Shown one piece after another: positions 1 to 6,882 of a stretch of 13,700 nucleotides of DNA. The stretch is from contig CAZEVY010000129.1 in the NCBI GenBank assembly GCA_964515555.1, positions 1-13,700 on the forward strand, given 5' to 3'. How positions within the stretch are numbered: the first letter of the stretch is position 1; every line of letters starts with the position of its first letter. A program made the translations under genes and the position numbers. Source of the stretch: CAZEVY01 sp964515555. Lineage in GTDB: Bacteria > Acidobacteriota > Terriglobia > Bryobacterales > Bryobacteraceae. The notes below the pieces were generated by a model. The model made no database searches. It saw only the letters and a list, made by a program, of their open reading frames with translations, and was not told where the DNA came from.

Positions 1-35
1 CAACCACCTAGTCAGGAAGCGGACATTAGTTCTGA

Positions 36-52
36 TAACATATATTATGTTA
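36..52. repeat. AT-rich inverted repeat upstream of the glycosyltransferase gene
   Basis: TAACATATATTATGTTA is a perfect 7-bp inverted repeat around a 3-bp centre, in a local AT-rich island that contrasts with the GC-rich surroundings. It contains TATATT and TATTAT, either of which could act as a -10 element for the downstream gene, but I see no convincing -35. It could equally be an operator half of the same regulatory region as the palindrome at 61-86. The function is inferred; only the symmetry is seen. Confidence 0.4.
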
Positions 53-60
53 ACTACTTC

Positions 61-86
61 GATGACGTTCCACGTGGAACATCATC
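61..86. promoter_or_regulatory. parS-like palindrome (candidate ParB binding site)
   Basis: The core GTTCCACGTGGAAC (67-80) is a perfect 14-bp palindrome. It fits the bacterial chromosomal parS pattern GTTnCACGTGnAAC; the common form is TGTTTCACGTGAAACA, and a C/G variant like this one is known from Myxococcus as I recall. The symmetry continues outwards as GATGA/TCATC, with one mismatched pair (c66/a81), giving a 26-bp near-palindrome. ParB dimers bind such sites to load onto DNA and organise origin segregation, and parS sites usually cluster near oriC. The alternative is an operator for the gene starting at 136, since CACGTG is also a frequent centre of regulator sites. Confidence 0.6.
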
Positions 87-135
87 GCGGTCCACGATAG
101 AATGGTCACATCTCCCCTGGAAAGGCAACCCCAGA

Positions 136-1143
136 TTGACCCAATCGCCGAATAACGGCAACGGCTTACGCCCCGTTCACCTCCGCATGATCTACGACGT
201 CGAGGGTTGGGCCTTCTCCCACAACGCCCGCGACCTCGCCCGCCACGCCCCCCGCGGTTTGCGTGGCGCCAGGGGCCCCCTGGCCGACGGCGACCGCAAC
301 GGCCATCCCGAAAAGGCGCTCGGCGACGATCCCGTCGACGTCCTCTACGTCATGCACACCGGGACCCGGCGGCCGCGCGAGGTTCACGCTGTCGCCGGGG
401 CGCGAGGATGGCGGCCCGCGCTCGTCGGCGCCTGGAGCGCCGGCTGGCCTCTCTACTCCGAGTTGTTCGACGAGCGCTACCGCCAGGTCGACGTGCTGCT
501 GGTCAACAGCCGCATCGCCTGGGACGCCGTGGGACGGCCCGAGCGCACCGTATACTGTCCGCTTGGCGTCAACCTCGACGTATTCCGTGTCGCACGGCCG
601 ATCGGCGAGCGGCGCCCCAAGGTCGTCTGGGTCGGCTCCGAATTTTGGCGCGAGGTGAAGGGCTACGACGACTACGTCGTTCCGCTCGGCGAGCGCCTCG
701 CCGCGCTCGGCATCCCCGTCGAGTTCCTCCTGGTCGAGTCCCGCGACGGTCCTCGCCGCACGCACGCGCAAATGGCCGAGTGGTACAACGACGCCACCGT
801 CCTCGTCTGCGCCGCCGAAACCGAGGGCACGCCCAACCCGGCGCTGGAGGCCGCCGCCTGCGGCTGCGTGGTGGTGACCACGCCGGTCGGCAACATGCCC
901 GAGCTCATTCGCAACGGAGAGAACGGATTCCTGGTCGAGCGCAGCGTCGACCGGCTGCTCGAAGGCGTGCTCGCCGCCATCGCCGACTATCCGGCGTTGT
1001 CGCGACGTCTTCAGCACGACATCCGCGAATGGGGATGGGACCGCCGGGCGACCGTATTCTACGACGCCTGCCGCCTGGCCCTTCGGCGCCGCGACCTGCG
1101 CCTGGCCGGAATCACCGCAGGCGATCCCGCACGAACTCGATGA
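136..1143 (+). CDS. Glycosyltransferase family 4-type protein
   Basis: Predicted retaining sugar transferase of the GT-B fold, using an activated sugar donor; the acceptor is unknown. The C-terminal half is the clearest part. VVWVGSEFWREVKGYDDYV (about 163-181) opens the donor domain, and ETEGTPNPALEAAACG (228-243) carries the E-x7-E pair (E230, E238) typical of family 4 enzymes. PVGNMPELIRNGENGFLV follows, in the usual place for the donor-binding loop. The N-terminal domain is short and diverged, beginning RMIYDVEGWAFSHNARDLARH. The start is taken as TTG at 136 because GGAAAGG lies about 10 bases upstream; an ATG at 187 in the same frame, just before IYDVEGW, is possible but has no visible ribosome site. 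The family's role could be cell-surface polysaccharide or glycoprotein synthesis. The 3' end overlaps the opposing HprK-like gene by about 32 bp. Confidence 0.8.
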   Translation: MTQSPNNGNGLRPVHLRMIYDVEGWAFSHNARDLARHAPRGLRGARGPLADGDRNGHPEKALGDDPVDVLYVMHTGTRRPREVHAVAGARGWRPALVGAWSAGWPLYSELFDERYRQVDVLLVNSRIAWDAVGRPERTVYCPLGVNLDVFRVARPIGERRPKVVWVGSEFWREVKGYDDYVVPLGERLAALGIPVEFLLVESRDGPRRTHAQMAEWYNDATVLVCAAETEGTPNPALEAAACGCVVVTTPVGNMPELIRNGENGFLVERSVDRLLEGVLAAIADYPALSRRLQHDIREWGWDRRATVFYDACRLALRRRDLRLAGITAGDPARTR

Positions 1144-2119
1144 CCGCGCGCGCGTTCTCGGCCCGGTCGCGGCCCAGGATCAGCCGGTAGACCTGCGACC
1201 GCCGGAACAGCCGGCGCGCCACCCTCAGCCGCGACGCGCCGACGCGCGCCTTCGACGCCAGCTCCACGGCGCTGCTCCGCACCACGAATTCCAGGCCCTG
1301 AAACAGCCCCAGTCCGATGACGCAATTCGCCAACATCGAGTGATACGACTCCATGGCGCCGCCCGGCTCGATGCGGCATTCCGCCGCCAGGCTCCGGTAT
1401 CCCAGGAACACGATCCCCGGATCGGCCGAGGCCTTCACGCGCGGCGCGAGCCAGGCGTAGTTCAGCAGCAGCTTGGGACCGAACTCCATCCGCTGGATGA
1501 CGCGCGTGTGCTCCGGGGGCACTTCCCCTTCCCCGCCCGGCAGCAGCCCCAGCCGCAGCGGAAAGGCGTGCACGCGGCCCTCGGCGTCGATGAACGGCGA
1601 ATCGTCCGAGAGAAAGTCGAAGTCGGGACTCTTCAACAATTCCGCGGTGAGCGTGCTCTTTCCTCCGCCCATCGGCAGAATCGCGAGAATCGCTTTCCCG
1701 CCGCGCGCCAGGGCCATCGCGTGGATGCGGTGCATGCGGCGCGCATCCAGGAACTCGCCGATGCGCGACAGCAGAAACAGGTAGGTGGCCTCGTAGAGCA
1801 GGTCGGTCTCGAGCGACTGGATCCGAAATGTGGAGGCGCTGCGGTCGTACACCGCCAACGCGCGGCCGCTGTAGTCGATGAAGGTGGTGGCGCCTTCGGT
1901 CAGCGAGATGTTGCGCGGCGTGTAGACGGAAGCTCTGCGCGCCGGCGCGCCGCTATAGTCGGGCTGCCGGCGCGTGAGGACGATGCCCAGCATCGGCGCC
2001 ACGGCGTCGCGGCGGAAGAACGCGAAGTCTTCACCGAGCATAGCGAGCGCGTCCTCGGCCGACTCGCCTCCGAGCGTGAAGCGGAAGCCGTAGACGTCGT
2101 AACAGGCGAGGCCGGGCAA
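1112..2119 (-). CDS. HPr kinase-like P-loop protein (HprK/ScmC type), function unknown
   Basis: A 335-residue protein whose second half resembles the HprK-like ATP-binding fold. RIHAMALARGGKAILAILPM leads into the P-loop GGGKST (151-156), followed by FLSDDSPFI (169-177) with an Asp pair placed like the catalytic Asp region of HprK. The first Gly of a classic Walker A (G-x4-GKS/T) is Leu here (L148), as in several atypical HprK-like proteins. The N-terminal half (YDVYGFRFTL...) is poorly recognisable. True HPr kinase phosphorylates the phosphocarrier HPr, but no HPr or PTS gene is nearby. Related proteins occur in peptide-modification or cell-envelope loci, so the substrate should be considered unknown. 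TTG at 2119 is the only visible start in this frame. The gene lies 45 bases beyond the selC tRNA on the same strand and may be co-transcribed with it; it is convergent with the glycosyltransferase. Confidence 0.65.
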   Translation of the reverse strand: MPGLACYDVYGFRFTLGGESAEDALAMLGEDFAFFRRDAVAPMLGIVLTRRQPDYSGAPARRASVYTPRNISLTEGATTFIDYSGRALAVYDRSASTFRIQSLETDLLYEATYLFLLSRIGEFLDARRMHRIHAMALARGGKAILAILPMGGGKSTLTAELLKSPDFDFLSDDSPFIDAEGRVHAFPLRLGLLPGGEGEVPPEHTRVIQRMEFGPKLLLNYAWLAPRVKASADPGIVFLGYRSLAAECRIEPGGAMESYHSMLANCVIGLGLFQGLEFVVRSSAVELASKARVGASRLRVARRLFRRSQVYRLILGRDRAENARAVIEFVRDRLR

Positions 2120-2164
2120 AACACAGGATATCGTGGAGCGGAGCGTTTCGAGAGGATCGGAAAC

Positions 2165-2259
2165 TGGCGGAAGCTAGTGGGAGTCGAACCCACCCGCGAC
2201 ACGGAGTGCCGCGCGCTGGTTTTGAAGACCAGGCCCAGCACCGGCCAAGACTAGCTTCC
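2165..2259 (-). tRNA. selC: tRNA-Sec (anticodon TCA, reads UGA)
   Basis: Read on the minus strand, this folds as a selenocysteine tRNA. It has an 8-bp acceptor stem GGAAGCTA/TAGCTTCC, a 6-bp D stem (CTTGGC/GCTGGG with wobble pairs) and the anticodon loop CTTCAAA, with anticodon TCA at 2223-2225. It also has a long variable arm of about 8 bp (CGCGGCAC/GTGTCGCG), a T arm GTGGG-TTCGACT-CCCAC, discriminator G and an encoded CCA. The long acceptor and variable arms, the extended D stem and the UCA anticodon are the hallmarks separating tRNA-Sec from tRNA-Ser. It is charged with serine, converted by SelA and delivered by SelB at UGA/SECIS sites. selA and selB are not in this window. Confidence 0.97.
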
Positions 2260-2270
2260 CGCGAAACCCG

Positions 2271-2279
2271 ATTCTAACA
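2271..2279 (-). promoter_or_regulatory. Candidate extended -10 promoter for selC
   Basis: On the minus strand TGTTAGAAT matches an extended -10 element (TGn followed by TAnAAT), ending about 11 bases before the tRNA 5' end. That would put the start of transcription within a few bases of the mature tRNA. No clear -35 hexamer lies at 17-18 bases, which fits extended -10 promoters. Inferred from sequence only. Confidence 0.4.
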
Positions 2280-2293
2280 TCGGCGGCCGAGTT

Positions 2294-2325
2294 AGTGCCT
2301 GAATCTTGCGTTGGATTCAGGCGCT
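2294..2325. repeat. Inverted repeat between selC and tdh
   Basis: GCCTGAATC (2297-2305) and GATTCAGGC (2314-2322) form a perfect 9-bp inverted repeat around an 8-base loop. Three more outer pairs, one of them a G-T wobble, extend it to 12 bp. It lies in the 167-bp gap between the divergent selC and tdh genes, just upstream of the candidate selC -10. No T-run follows on either strand, so it is more likely an operator or a structured 5' leader of tdh than a terminator. The rest of the gap is GC-rich with small palindromes (CCCGCGGG) and nothing else I can name. Confidence 0.45.
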
Positions 2326-2426
2326 CCCGCGGGCGATGGTAGTGCGCCGACGGTGCATGCATTGGGGGGAGTTGGGAGCGCCCGGGCGATGTATGGCCGC
2401 GCGCGTGCTATGTTTGGCTGGAACCC

Positions 2427-3455
2427 TTGAAGGCGCTGGTCAAGAGCAAACGCGAGCCGGGACTGTGGCTCGAAGACGTTCCCGAGCCCACCATCGGCAT
2501 CAACGACGTTCTGATCCGGGTGCGACGCGCCGGCATCTGCGGCACCGACCTCCACATCTACCACTGGGACGAGTGGGCGCAGCGCACCATTCCCGTCCCC
2601 ATGGCGATCGGGCACGAGTTCGCCGGCGAGATCGTGGAGGTGGGATCGAACGTCAACGACTTCCACCCCGGCGACATTGTCAGCGGCGAGGGACACGTCG
2701 TCTGCGGGCGCTGCCGCAACTGCCTCGCCGGACGCCGTCACCTGTGCGCGCACACCATGGGCGTCGGCGTGAACCGCGCGGGCGCCTTCGCCGATTACAT
2801 CGCCGTGCCGATGACCAACGTGTGGCGCCACAAGCCCGGCATGGACCTCGATATCGCCGCGATCTTCGACCCGTTCGGCAACGCCGTGCACACGGCGCTT
2901 TCGTTTCCGGTGCTCGGCGAGGACGTGCTGGTGACCGGCGCGGGACCGATCGGGGTGATGGCGGCGGCCGTGGCGCGGCACGCCGGCGCGCGGCACGTGG
3001 TGATCACCGACCGCAATCCGTACCGCCTCGAGCTGGCCCGGCGCATGGGCGTGACGCGCGCGGCCGACACGTCGTCGACGCCGCTCGCCGATGTGCAGCG
3101 CGAGCTGGGGATGCTCGAAGGCTTCGACGTCGGACTGGAGATGTCTGGGGCGGAGCCGGCGCTGCGCGAGATGATCGCCAACATGAGCCACGGCGCGAAG
3201 ATCGCGCTGCTGGGGATTCCCGCGAAGGCGATGGCGATCGACTGGACGACCGTCGTATTCAACATGCTCACCATCAAGGGCATCTACGGGCGCGAGATGT
3301 ACGAGACCTGGTACAAGATGACCGTGATGCTGGAATCGGGTCTCGACATCCGGCCGGTGATCACGCACCGCTTCCCGTGGAACCGCTTCGAGGAGGCGTT
3401 TCAGACAGTGGCGTCGGGCCAGTCGGGAAAAGTGATCATCGACTGGGAGGCCTGA
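2427..3455 (+). CDS. tdh: L-threonine 3-dehydrogenase, zinc- and NAD-dependent
   Basis: Oxidises L-threonine to 2-amino-3-oxobutyrate with NAD+ in the cytoplasm, the first step of threonine breakdown to glycine and acetyl-CoA. The protein aligns from end to end with the E. coli enzyme as I remember it (342 versus 341 residues). It has MKAL at the N-terminus, ICGTDLHIYHWDEW with catalytic-zinc Cys38, GHEFAGE with His63/Glu64 and structural-zinc cysteines 93, 96, 99 and 107. It also has IFDPFGNAVHTALSF, the NAD loop GAGPIG (171-176), the adenosine-ribose Asp195 and IKGIYGREMYETWYKM. The start is TTG at 2427, fixed by this alignment; the ribosome site is weak. The usual partner kbl (2-amino-3-ketobutyrate CoA ligase) is not adjacent. 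The gene is convergent with the ADOP permease, 10 bp away. Confidence 0.95.
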   Translation: MKALVKSKREPGLWLEDVPEPTIGINDVLIRVRRAGICGTDLHIYHWDEWAQRTIPVPMAIGHEFAGEIVEVGSNVNDFHPGDIVSGEGHVVCGRCRNCLAGRRHLCAHTMGVGVNRAGAFADYIAVPMTNVWRHKPGMDLDIAAIFDPFGNAVHTALSFPVLGEDVLVTGAGPIGVMAAAVARHAGARHVVITDRNPYRLELARRMGVTRAADTSSTPLADVQRELGMLEGFDVGLEMSGAEPALREMIANMSHGAKIALLGIPAKAMAIDWTTVVFNMLTIKGIYGREMYETWYKMTVMLESGLDIRPVITHRFPWNRFEEAFQTVASGQSGKVIIDWEA

Positions 3456-3470
3456 GCCGCAATCCTCAGG
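3451..3470. terminator. Weak bidirectional hairpin between tdh and the permease
   Basis: CCTGAG (3451-3456) and CTCAGG (3465-3470) can pair as a 6-bp stem with an 8-base loop covering both convergent stop codons. There is no U-tract, so it is at best a weak intrinsic terminator or a chance repeat. Confidence 0.2.
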
Positions 3471-5934
3471 AATCCGCGCGCAACGCGATCGCCGGGTCGA
3501 CGACGGTCGCGCGCCGGGCGGGCGCATAGGTGGCCGCGCACGCCGCCGACGCAAGCGCCAGCGCGGTGGCCGCAAGCGTGTCCCAATCCACAGGCTCGAC
3601 ACCGAACAACAGCGCACTCATTGAGCGGGCGACAACAATCGCCCCCAGCGTTCCGATGGCGATTCCGTAGCCCGCGAGGCGCAGCCCGTCGGCGACGATC
3701 ATCCGCTGAATGCTCGCGCCTTCCGCGCCCAGCGCCATGCGGACACCGATCTCGCCGGTTCGCCTCTCCACGTTGTAGGACATCACGCCATAGATGCCGA
3801 GCATCGCCAGCGCCAGGGCGACGGCGGAGAGCAGGCTCGCGACCCAGGCGCGAAAACGCGGATCGGTCACCGACTCGCCGGCGATCTGGTCCATCGTCCG
3901 AACCTTGGTGACCACCGCGAGCGCGCTCTCCTCGCGAATCGCCCGGCGGATGGCGGGCGCGAGGCTCTCCGGGTCGCCGTGCGCGCGCACAAGCAGCGTG
4001 GGGTCGTAAACGGGGAACTGCTTGTAGGAGTAATACGCCGCGGGCTGGACGTCTTTGTCGAACCCCGCCGCGCGAATGTCGCCGACGACGCCGACTATTT
4101 CGTGATACTCAACCTCGCCCCGTCGAACGGCACGCGTGCTCCCGAAGCGCTCTCTGCTGCCGAGCGTAAAGCGCTTGCCGATCGGATTCGCGCCGGCGAA
4201 ATGCAATCGCGCCGCACGCTCGTTGACGACCACGACAATCCGGCTCTGCGCGTCGTCGGCCTCGCCCGGCAAGCGGCCGCTCTTGAGCCCGATGCCGAGC
4301 GTTTCGAAATACCCCGGCGTTACGGCGACCGGGACGATCTGCGGCGAGTCGGCGGCGCGCCGCACCTCGCTCCCCTCGATGGTGATCGGCTGCCGCGCGA
4401 CGGGGCTTTCGAAGGGGACGGACGTGGCCGCGCCCGCTGTCCGAACGCCCGGCAGCACGGCGATTCGCGGCATGAGGCGCTCGAGGAACCGCGCGGCGCT
4501 GCCCCGTTCGCGGAGACCCGTGGCCGTCAGGTCCATGGTGACCGTCAGGAGTCTCCCGGTGCGAAAGCCCACCGGGACCTCGTACAGCTTCTGCATCGTC
4601 CGCAACAGGAGTCCGGCCGCGGCGACCAGCACAACGGCCAGCGCGACTTCGGCGACCACCAGCAGCGCGCGGATGCAGCGGCTCGCCGGCGGCTCGGTCT
4701 GGCCACGCGCGCTCCATTGCGCGGAATGCCCGAGCGCGAGCGGCGACATTCCACACGCGACCCCGCAAACGATCGCCGTGAGAACCGAGAAAGCGAGCAC
4801 CGTCGCGTCGACTCGCGCGCCGGCAATCAGCGGCACGCGATCGGCGAGCAGGCGCGCGAGGGACGCCTGTCCCCAGACGGCGAGCGCCATGCCGGCAGCC
4901 GCTCCCACGCCGGCGAGCGCCAGGCTTTCGACGGCGAGCTGACGCGCGATGCGCCACCGCGTCGCGCCTAGAGCCATGCGGGTCTGCATCTCGCGGCGGC
5001 GGCCGGCGCCGCGCGCCAGCAGCAGGTTCGCCACGTTCGCGCACCCGATGAGGAGTACGCAGCCGACGGCGCCGAACATCGCGAACATGACCAGGCGATG
5101 CGATCCCACCAGGCTCTCGCGCAGCGCTTCCACCTTGACGGCGGCGACGCGCGCGGCCGAAGGATGCCGGTCCGATGTGCGGCGCGCGATCGCCGTCATC
5201 TCCGTGGCGGCGCGCTCGGGCGTCACCCCCGGCTTAAGCCGAGCGAACACGGTGTACCAGTTGCAGCAGCGCGCCGGTGCGTCGCGGGGAGGCATCGCGC
5301 CGCCTCCCCAGTCGCCGAGCGACAGCCAGAATCGCGCGCCTTGCGGGAACTCGAAGCCCTCCGGCATCACGCCGACGACGGTGAAGTTCCCTCCCCGAAA
5401 GGTGTCCACCACGATGGTGCGTCCGATTGCGCCCGCATCTCCGTGGAAGCGCTCCTGCCAGAAGGAATGGGAGAGGATGATGCTTCGCAGGCCCCTCTGC
5501 CGATCCTCCTCGCGCCCGAACACGCGCCCCAGCATCGGCGCGACGCCGAACACATGAAAGAAACCCGACGAGGCGTAGATTCCGTGGACGCGTTCATGGC
5601 CTTCCTTGCCGACGGCGTTGAAGGGCCACGGTTCGCCCGTCCAGTTCGGGAGCGCGCCGATGTACTCGAAGACGGTGCTCTCGGCCTCCCAATCGACGAA
5701 GTTCGCCGGAGTGACGCGCTCGCGGTCGCGACCCTTCGCGGGGTCGCTCTCCCACAAGGTGACGATGCGTTGTTCGGCGGGATAGGGCAGCGGCCGGAAA
5801 AACACGGCGCGGAGGACGCCGAACATCATCGTGGTGGCGCCGATCCCCACCGCAAGGGTACCCGCCGCCAGGGCCGCGAATCCGGGATTTCGCGCAAAGC
5901 TCCGAAATGCGCCCCGCAAATCCGCGCCGGACAT
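3466..5934 (-). CDS. ADOP-type ABC transporter permease (MacB/FtsX superfamily, duplicated)
   Basis: An 822-residue inner-membrane protein with two MacB-like periplasmic domains and two FtsX domains in one chain, the plan of the acidobacterial duplicated orphan permeases. DLRGAFRSFARNPGFAALA (5-23) and the first membrane segment (about 20-45) open the protein. A periplasmic MacB_PCD region spans about 50-270. The first FtsX block contains LLIGCANVANLLLARGAGRRREMQTRMALGATRWRIARQL (about 294-333). A second membrane segment near 422-445 is followed by another periplasmic domain. The last block carries AMLGIYGVMSYNVERRTGEIGVRMALGA and ends in YAPARRATVVDPAIALR. There is no ATPase gene beside it, as usual for this group; the substrate is unknown. 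The ATG lies one base after the stop of the NTF2-like gene, so the two are probably translated together. It is the last gene of a minus-strand operon. Confidence 0.9.
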   Translation of the reverse strand: MSGADLRGAFRSFARNPGFAALAAGTLAVGIGATTMMFGVLRAVFFRPLPYPAEQRIVTLWESDPAKGRDRERVTPANFVDWEAESTVFEYIGALPNWTGEPWPFNAVGKEGHERVHGIYASSGFFHVFGVAPMLGRVFGREEDRQRGLRSIILSHSFWQERFHGDAGAIGRTIVVDTFRGGNFTVVGVMPEGFEFPQGARFWLSLGDWGGGAMPPRDAPARCCNWYTVFARLKPGVTPERAATEMTAIARRTSDRHPSAARVAAVKVEALRESLVGSHRLVMFAMFGAVGCVLLIGCANVANLLLARGAGRRREMQTRMALGATRWRIARQLAVESLALAGVGAAAGMALAVWGQASLARLLADRVPLIAGARVDATVLAFSVLTAIVCGVACGMSPLALGHSAQWSARGQTEPPASRCIRALLVVAEVALAVVLVAAAGLLLRTMQKLYEVPVGFRTGRLLTVTMDLTATGLRERGSAARFLERLMPRIAVLPGVRTAGAATSVPFESPVARQPITIEGSEVRRAADSPQIVPVAVTPGYFETLGIGLKSGRLPGEADDAQSRIVVVVNERAARLHFAGANPIGKRFTLGSRERFGSTRAVRRGEVEYHEIVGVVGDIRAAGFDKDVQPAAYYSYKQFPVYDPTLLVRAHGDPESLAPAIRRAIREESALAVVTKVRTMDQIAGESVTDPRFRAWVASLLSAVALALAMLGIYGVMSYNVERRTGEIGVRMALGAEGASIQRMIVADGLRLAGYGIAIGTLGAIVVARSMSALLFGVEPVDWDTLAATALALASAACAATYAPARRATVVDPAIALRADS

Positions 5935-5935
5935 G

Positions 5936-6367
5936 CTACGGCAGCCGCGTGGTCTGGTGCGCGACCAGCCGCCAGCCGGCGCCCTGCTTGGCCCAGACGT
6001 GCATCATCATGAGCTTGTGGTCGAATGGCTCGCCCTTGGTGGCCCCGTGCATGCGCACGTGCGAGTGCACCACGAAGGCCGCGCCCAGGTTGCGCACGGT
6101 CATCGACGAGTGTTCGATGCCGTTGTACTTCTGGGAGCCTTCGCGCAGCTTGGCGAGATACTGCGCCTTGGTCTCGACCAGTCCGGTGGAATGGGCGTAG
6201 ACCAGGTCGTCGCCGAGGATCTTGTCGAGCGCCGCAAAGTCGCGCTTGACGACGGCGGCGGCCCAGTTCTTCTCGACCTTCTGAAGTTCGTCGTCGGCCG
6301 CGTGGCCGATGGTCAGGAACAACGCCGGCAGAGCGGCGATGGCGATGCGTCGAATCATGACCCTCAT
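5936..6367 (-). CDS. Secreted NTF2-like (SnoaL/DUF4440-type) protein
   Basis: A 143-residue protein with an N-terminal signal peptide (MIRRIAIAALPALFLTIGHAA, probably cut near residue 24). A single NTF2-like cone-shaped domain follows: VEKNWAAAVVKRDFAALDKILGDDLVYAHSTG, then MTVRNLGAAFVVHSHVRMHG and the closing strand WRLVAHQTTRLP. Proteins of this family bind small ligands or act as minor enzymes, and no specific function can be assigned. The start at 6367 is preferred because its ATG overlaps the stop of the upstream CHR gene as ATGA; an internal ATG at 6358 is also possible. The export signal suggests a periplasmic role next to the downstream permease. Confidence 0.8.
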   Translation of the reverse strand: MRVMIRRIAIAALPALFLTIGHAADDELQKVEKNWAAAVVKRDFAALDKILGDDLVYAHSTGLVETKAQYLAKLREGSQKYNGIEHSSMTVRNLGAAFVVHSHVRMHGATKGEPFDHKLMMMHVWAKQGAGWRLVAHQTTRLP

Positions 6368-6882
6368 GATAGCGCCAGTCCAAGAAGTCCGGCGGCGGCG
6401 GCGCCCAGCACCACCCACACGGTCTCGAGGCGCGTGAAGGCGAGCAGAGCAAGACTCGCCAGCGCGATCGCCAGCGTGAAGGGTCCGGTCACGGCCTCGC
6501 GCGCCATCGGCAAGGTCGACGCGGCCAGGAGTCCCGCGGCCGCCAGCAGCACGGCGCGGACGACGCGTTGAAATCGCGGATGGTCCGCGCGGCCCCGCGC
6601 GATCCGCACCAGAGCCAGCGCGGCGAACGCCGGAGTCGCCATCGCCAGGTAGCCGGCGATCGCGCCCGGTACGCCGGCGACGAAGTAGCCGACGCTGACG
6701 ACGTACAGCCCGACGGGACCAGGACCCATGCGCCCCACGGCGACGGCGGTGTTCAACTGACGGTCGGTGAGGACGCGGTGGCGGACGACGAGGTCGTCGC
6801 GGAGCACGGGCAGCGACGAGAGTCCGCTGAACGACGTCGCCGTCGCTTTGAGGAGCAGGAAGTACAAGAGGACAGCGCTCAT
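6364..6882 (-). CDS. Chromate transporter, second half-size CHR-domain protein
   Basis: A 172-residue, highly hydrophobic protein with about five to six predicted membrane segments. It matches the second member of short-chain CHR pairs: MSAVLLYFLLLKATATSFSGLSSLPVLRDDLV at the start and the conserved turn GRMGPGPVGLYVVSVGYFVAG (50-70). Paired half-proteins of this family together form the equivalent of the long ChrA protein, which exports chromate by proton antiport; many homologues have never been tested and may carry other anions. The start at 6882 overlaps the stop of the first CHR gene (ATGA), and the stop overlaps the next gene's start the same way, so expression is coupled along the operon. 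Confidence 0.85.
   Translation of the reverse strand: MSAVLLYFLLLKATATSFSGLSSLPVLRDDLVVRHRVLTDRQLNTAVAVGRMGPGPVGLYVVSVGYFVAGVPGAIAGYLAMATPAFAALALVRIARGRADHPRFQRVVRAVLLAAAGLLAASTLPMAREAVTGPFTLAIALASLALLAFTRLETVWVVLGAAAAGLLGLALS

Noticed and set aside
2165..2259. selC as an integration site for a mobile element
   Set aside because: No integrase gene and no second copy of the tRNA 3' end were seen in the window.
2174..2362. Small minus-strand open frame across the tRNA
   Set aside because: It lies over the complete selC tRNA and has no coding character.
2427..3455. Possible selenoprotein next to selC
   Set aside because: tdh uses Cys codons at all metal sites and has no in-frame UGA; I found no UGA-interrupted frame in the other genes either.
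2292..3617. 441-codon open frame on the minus strand opposite tdh
   Set aside because: The plus strand is an unmistakable threonine dehydrogenase; the antisense frame is His/Arg-rich low-complexity product of GC-rich coding DNA.
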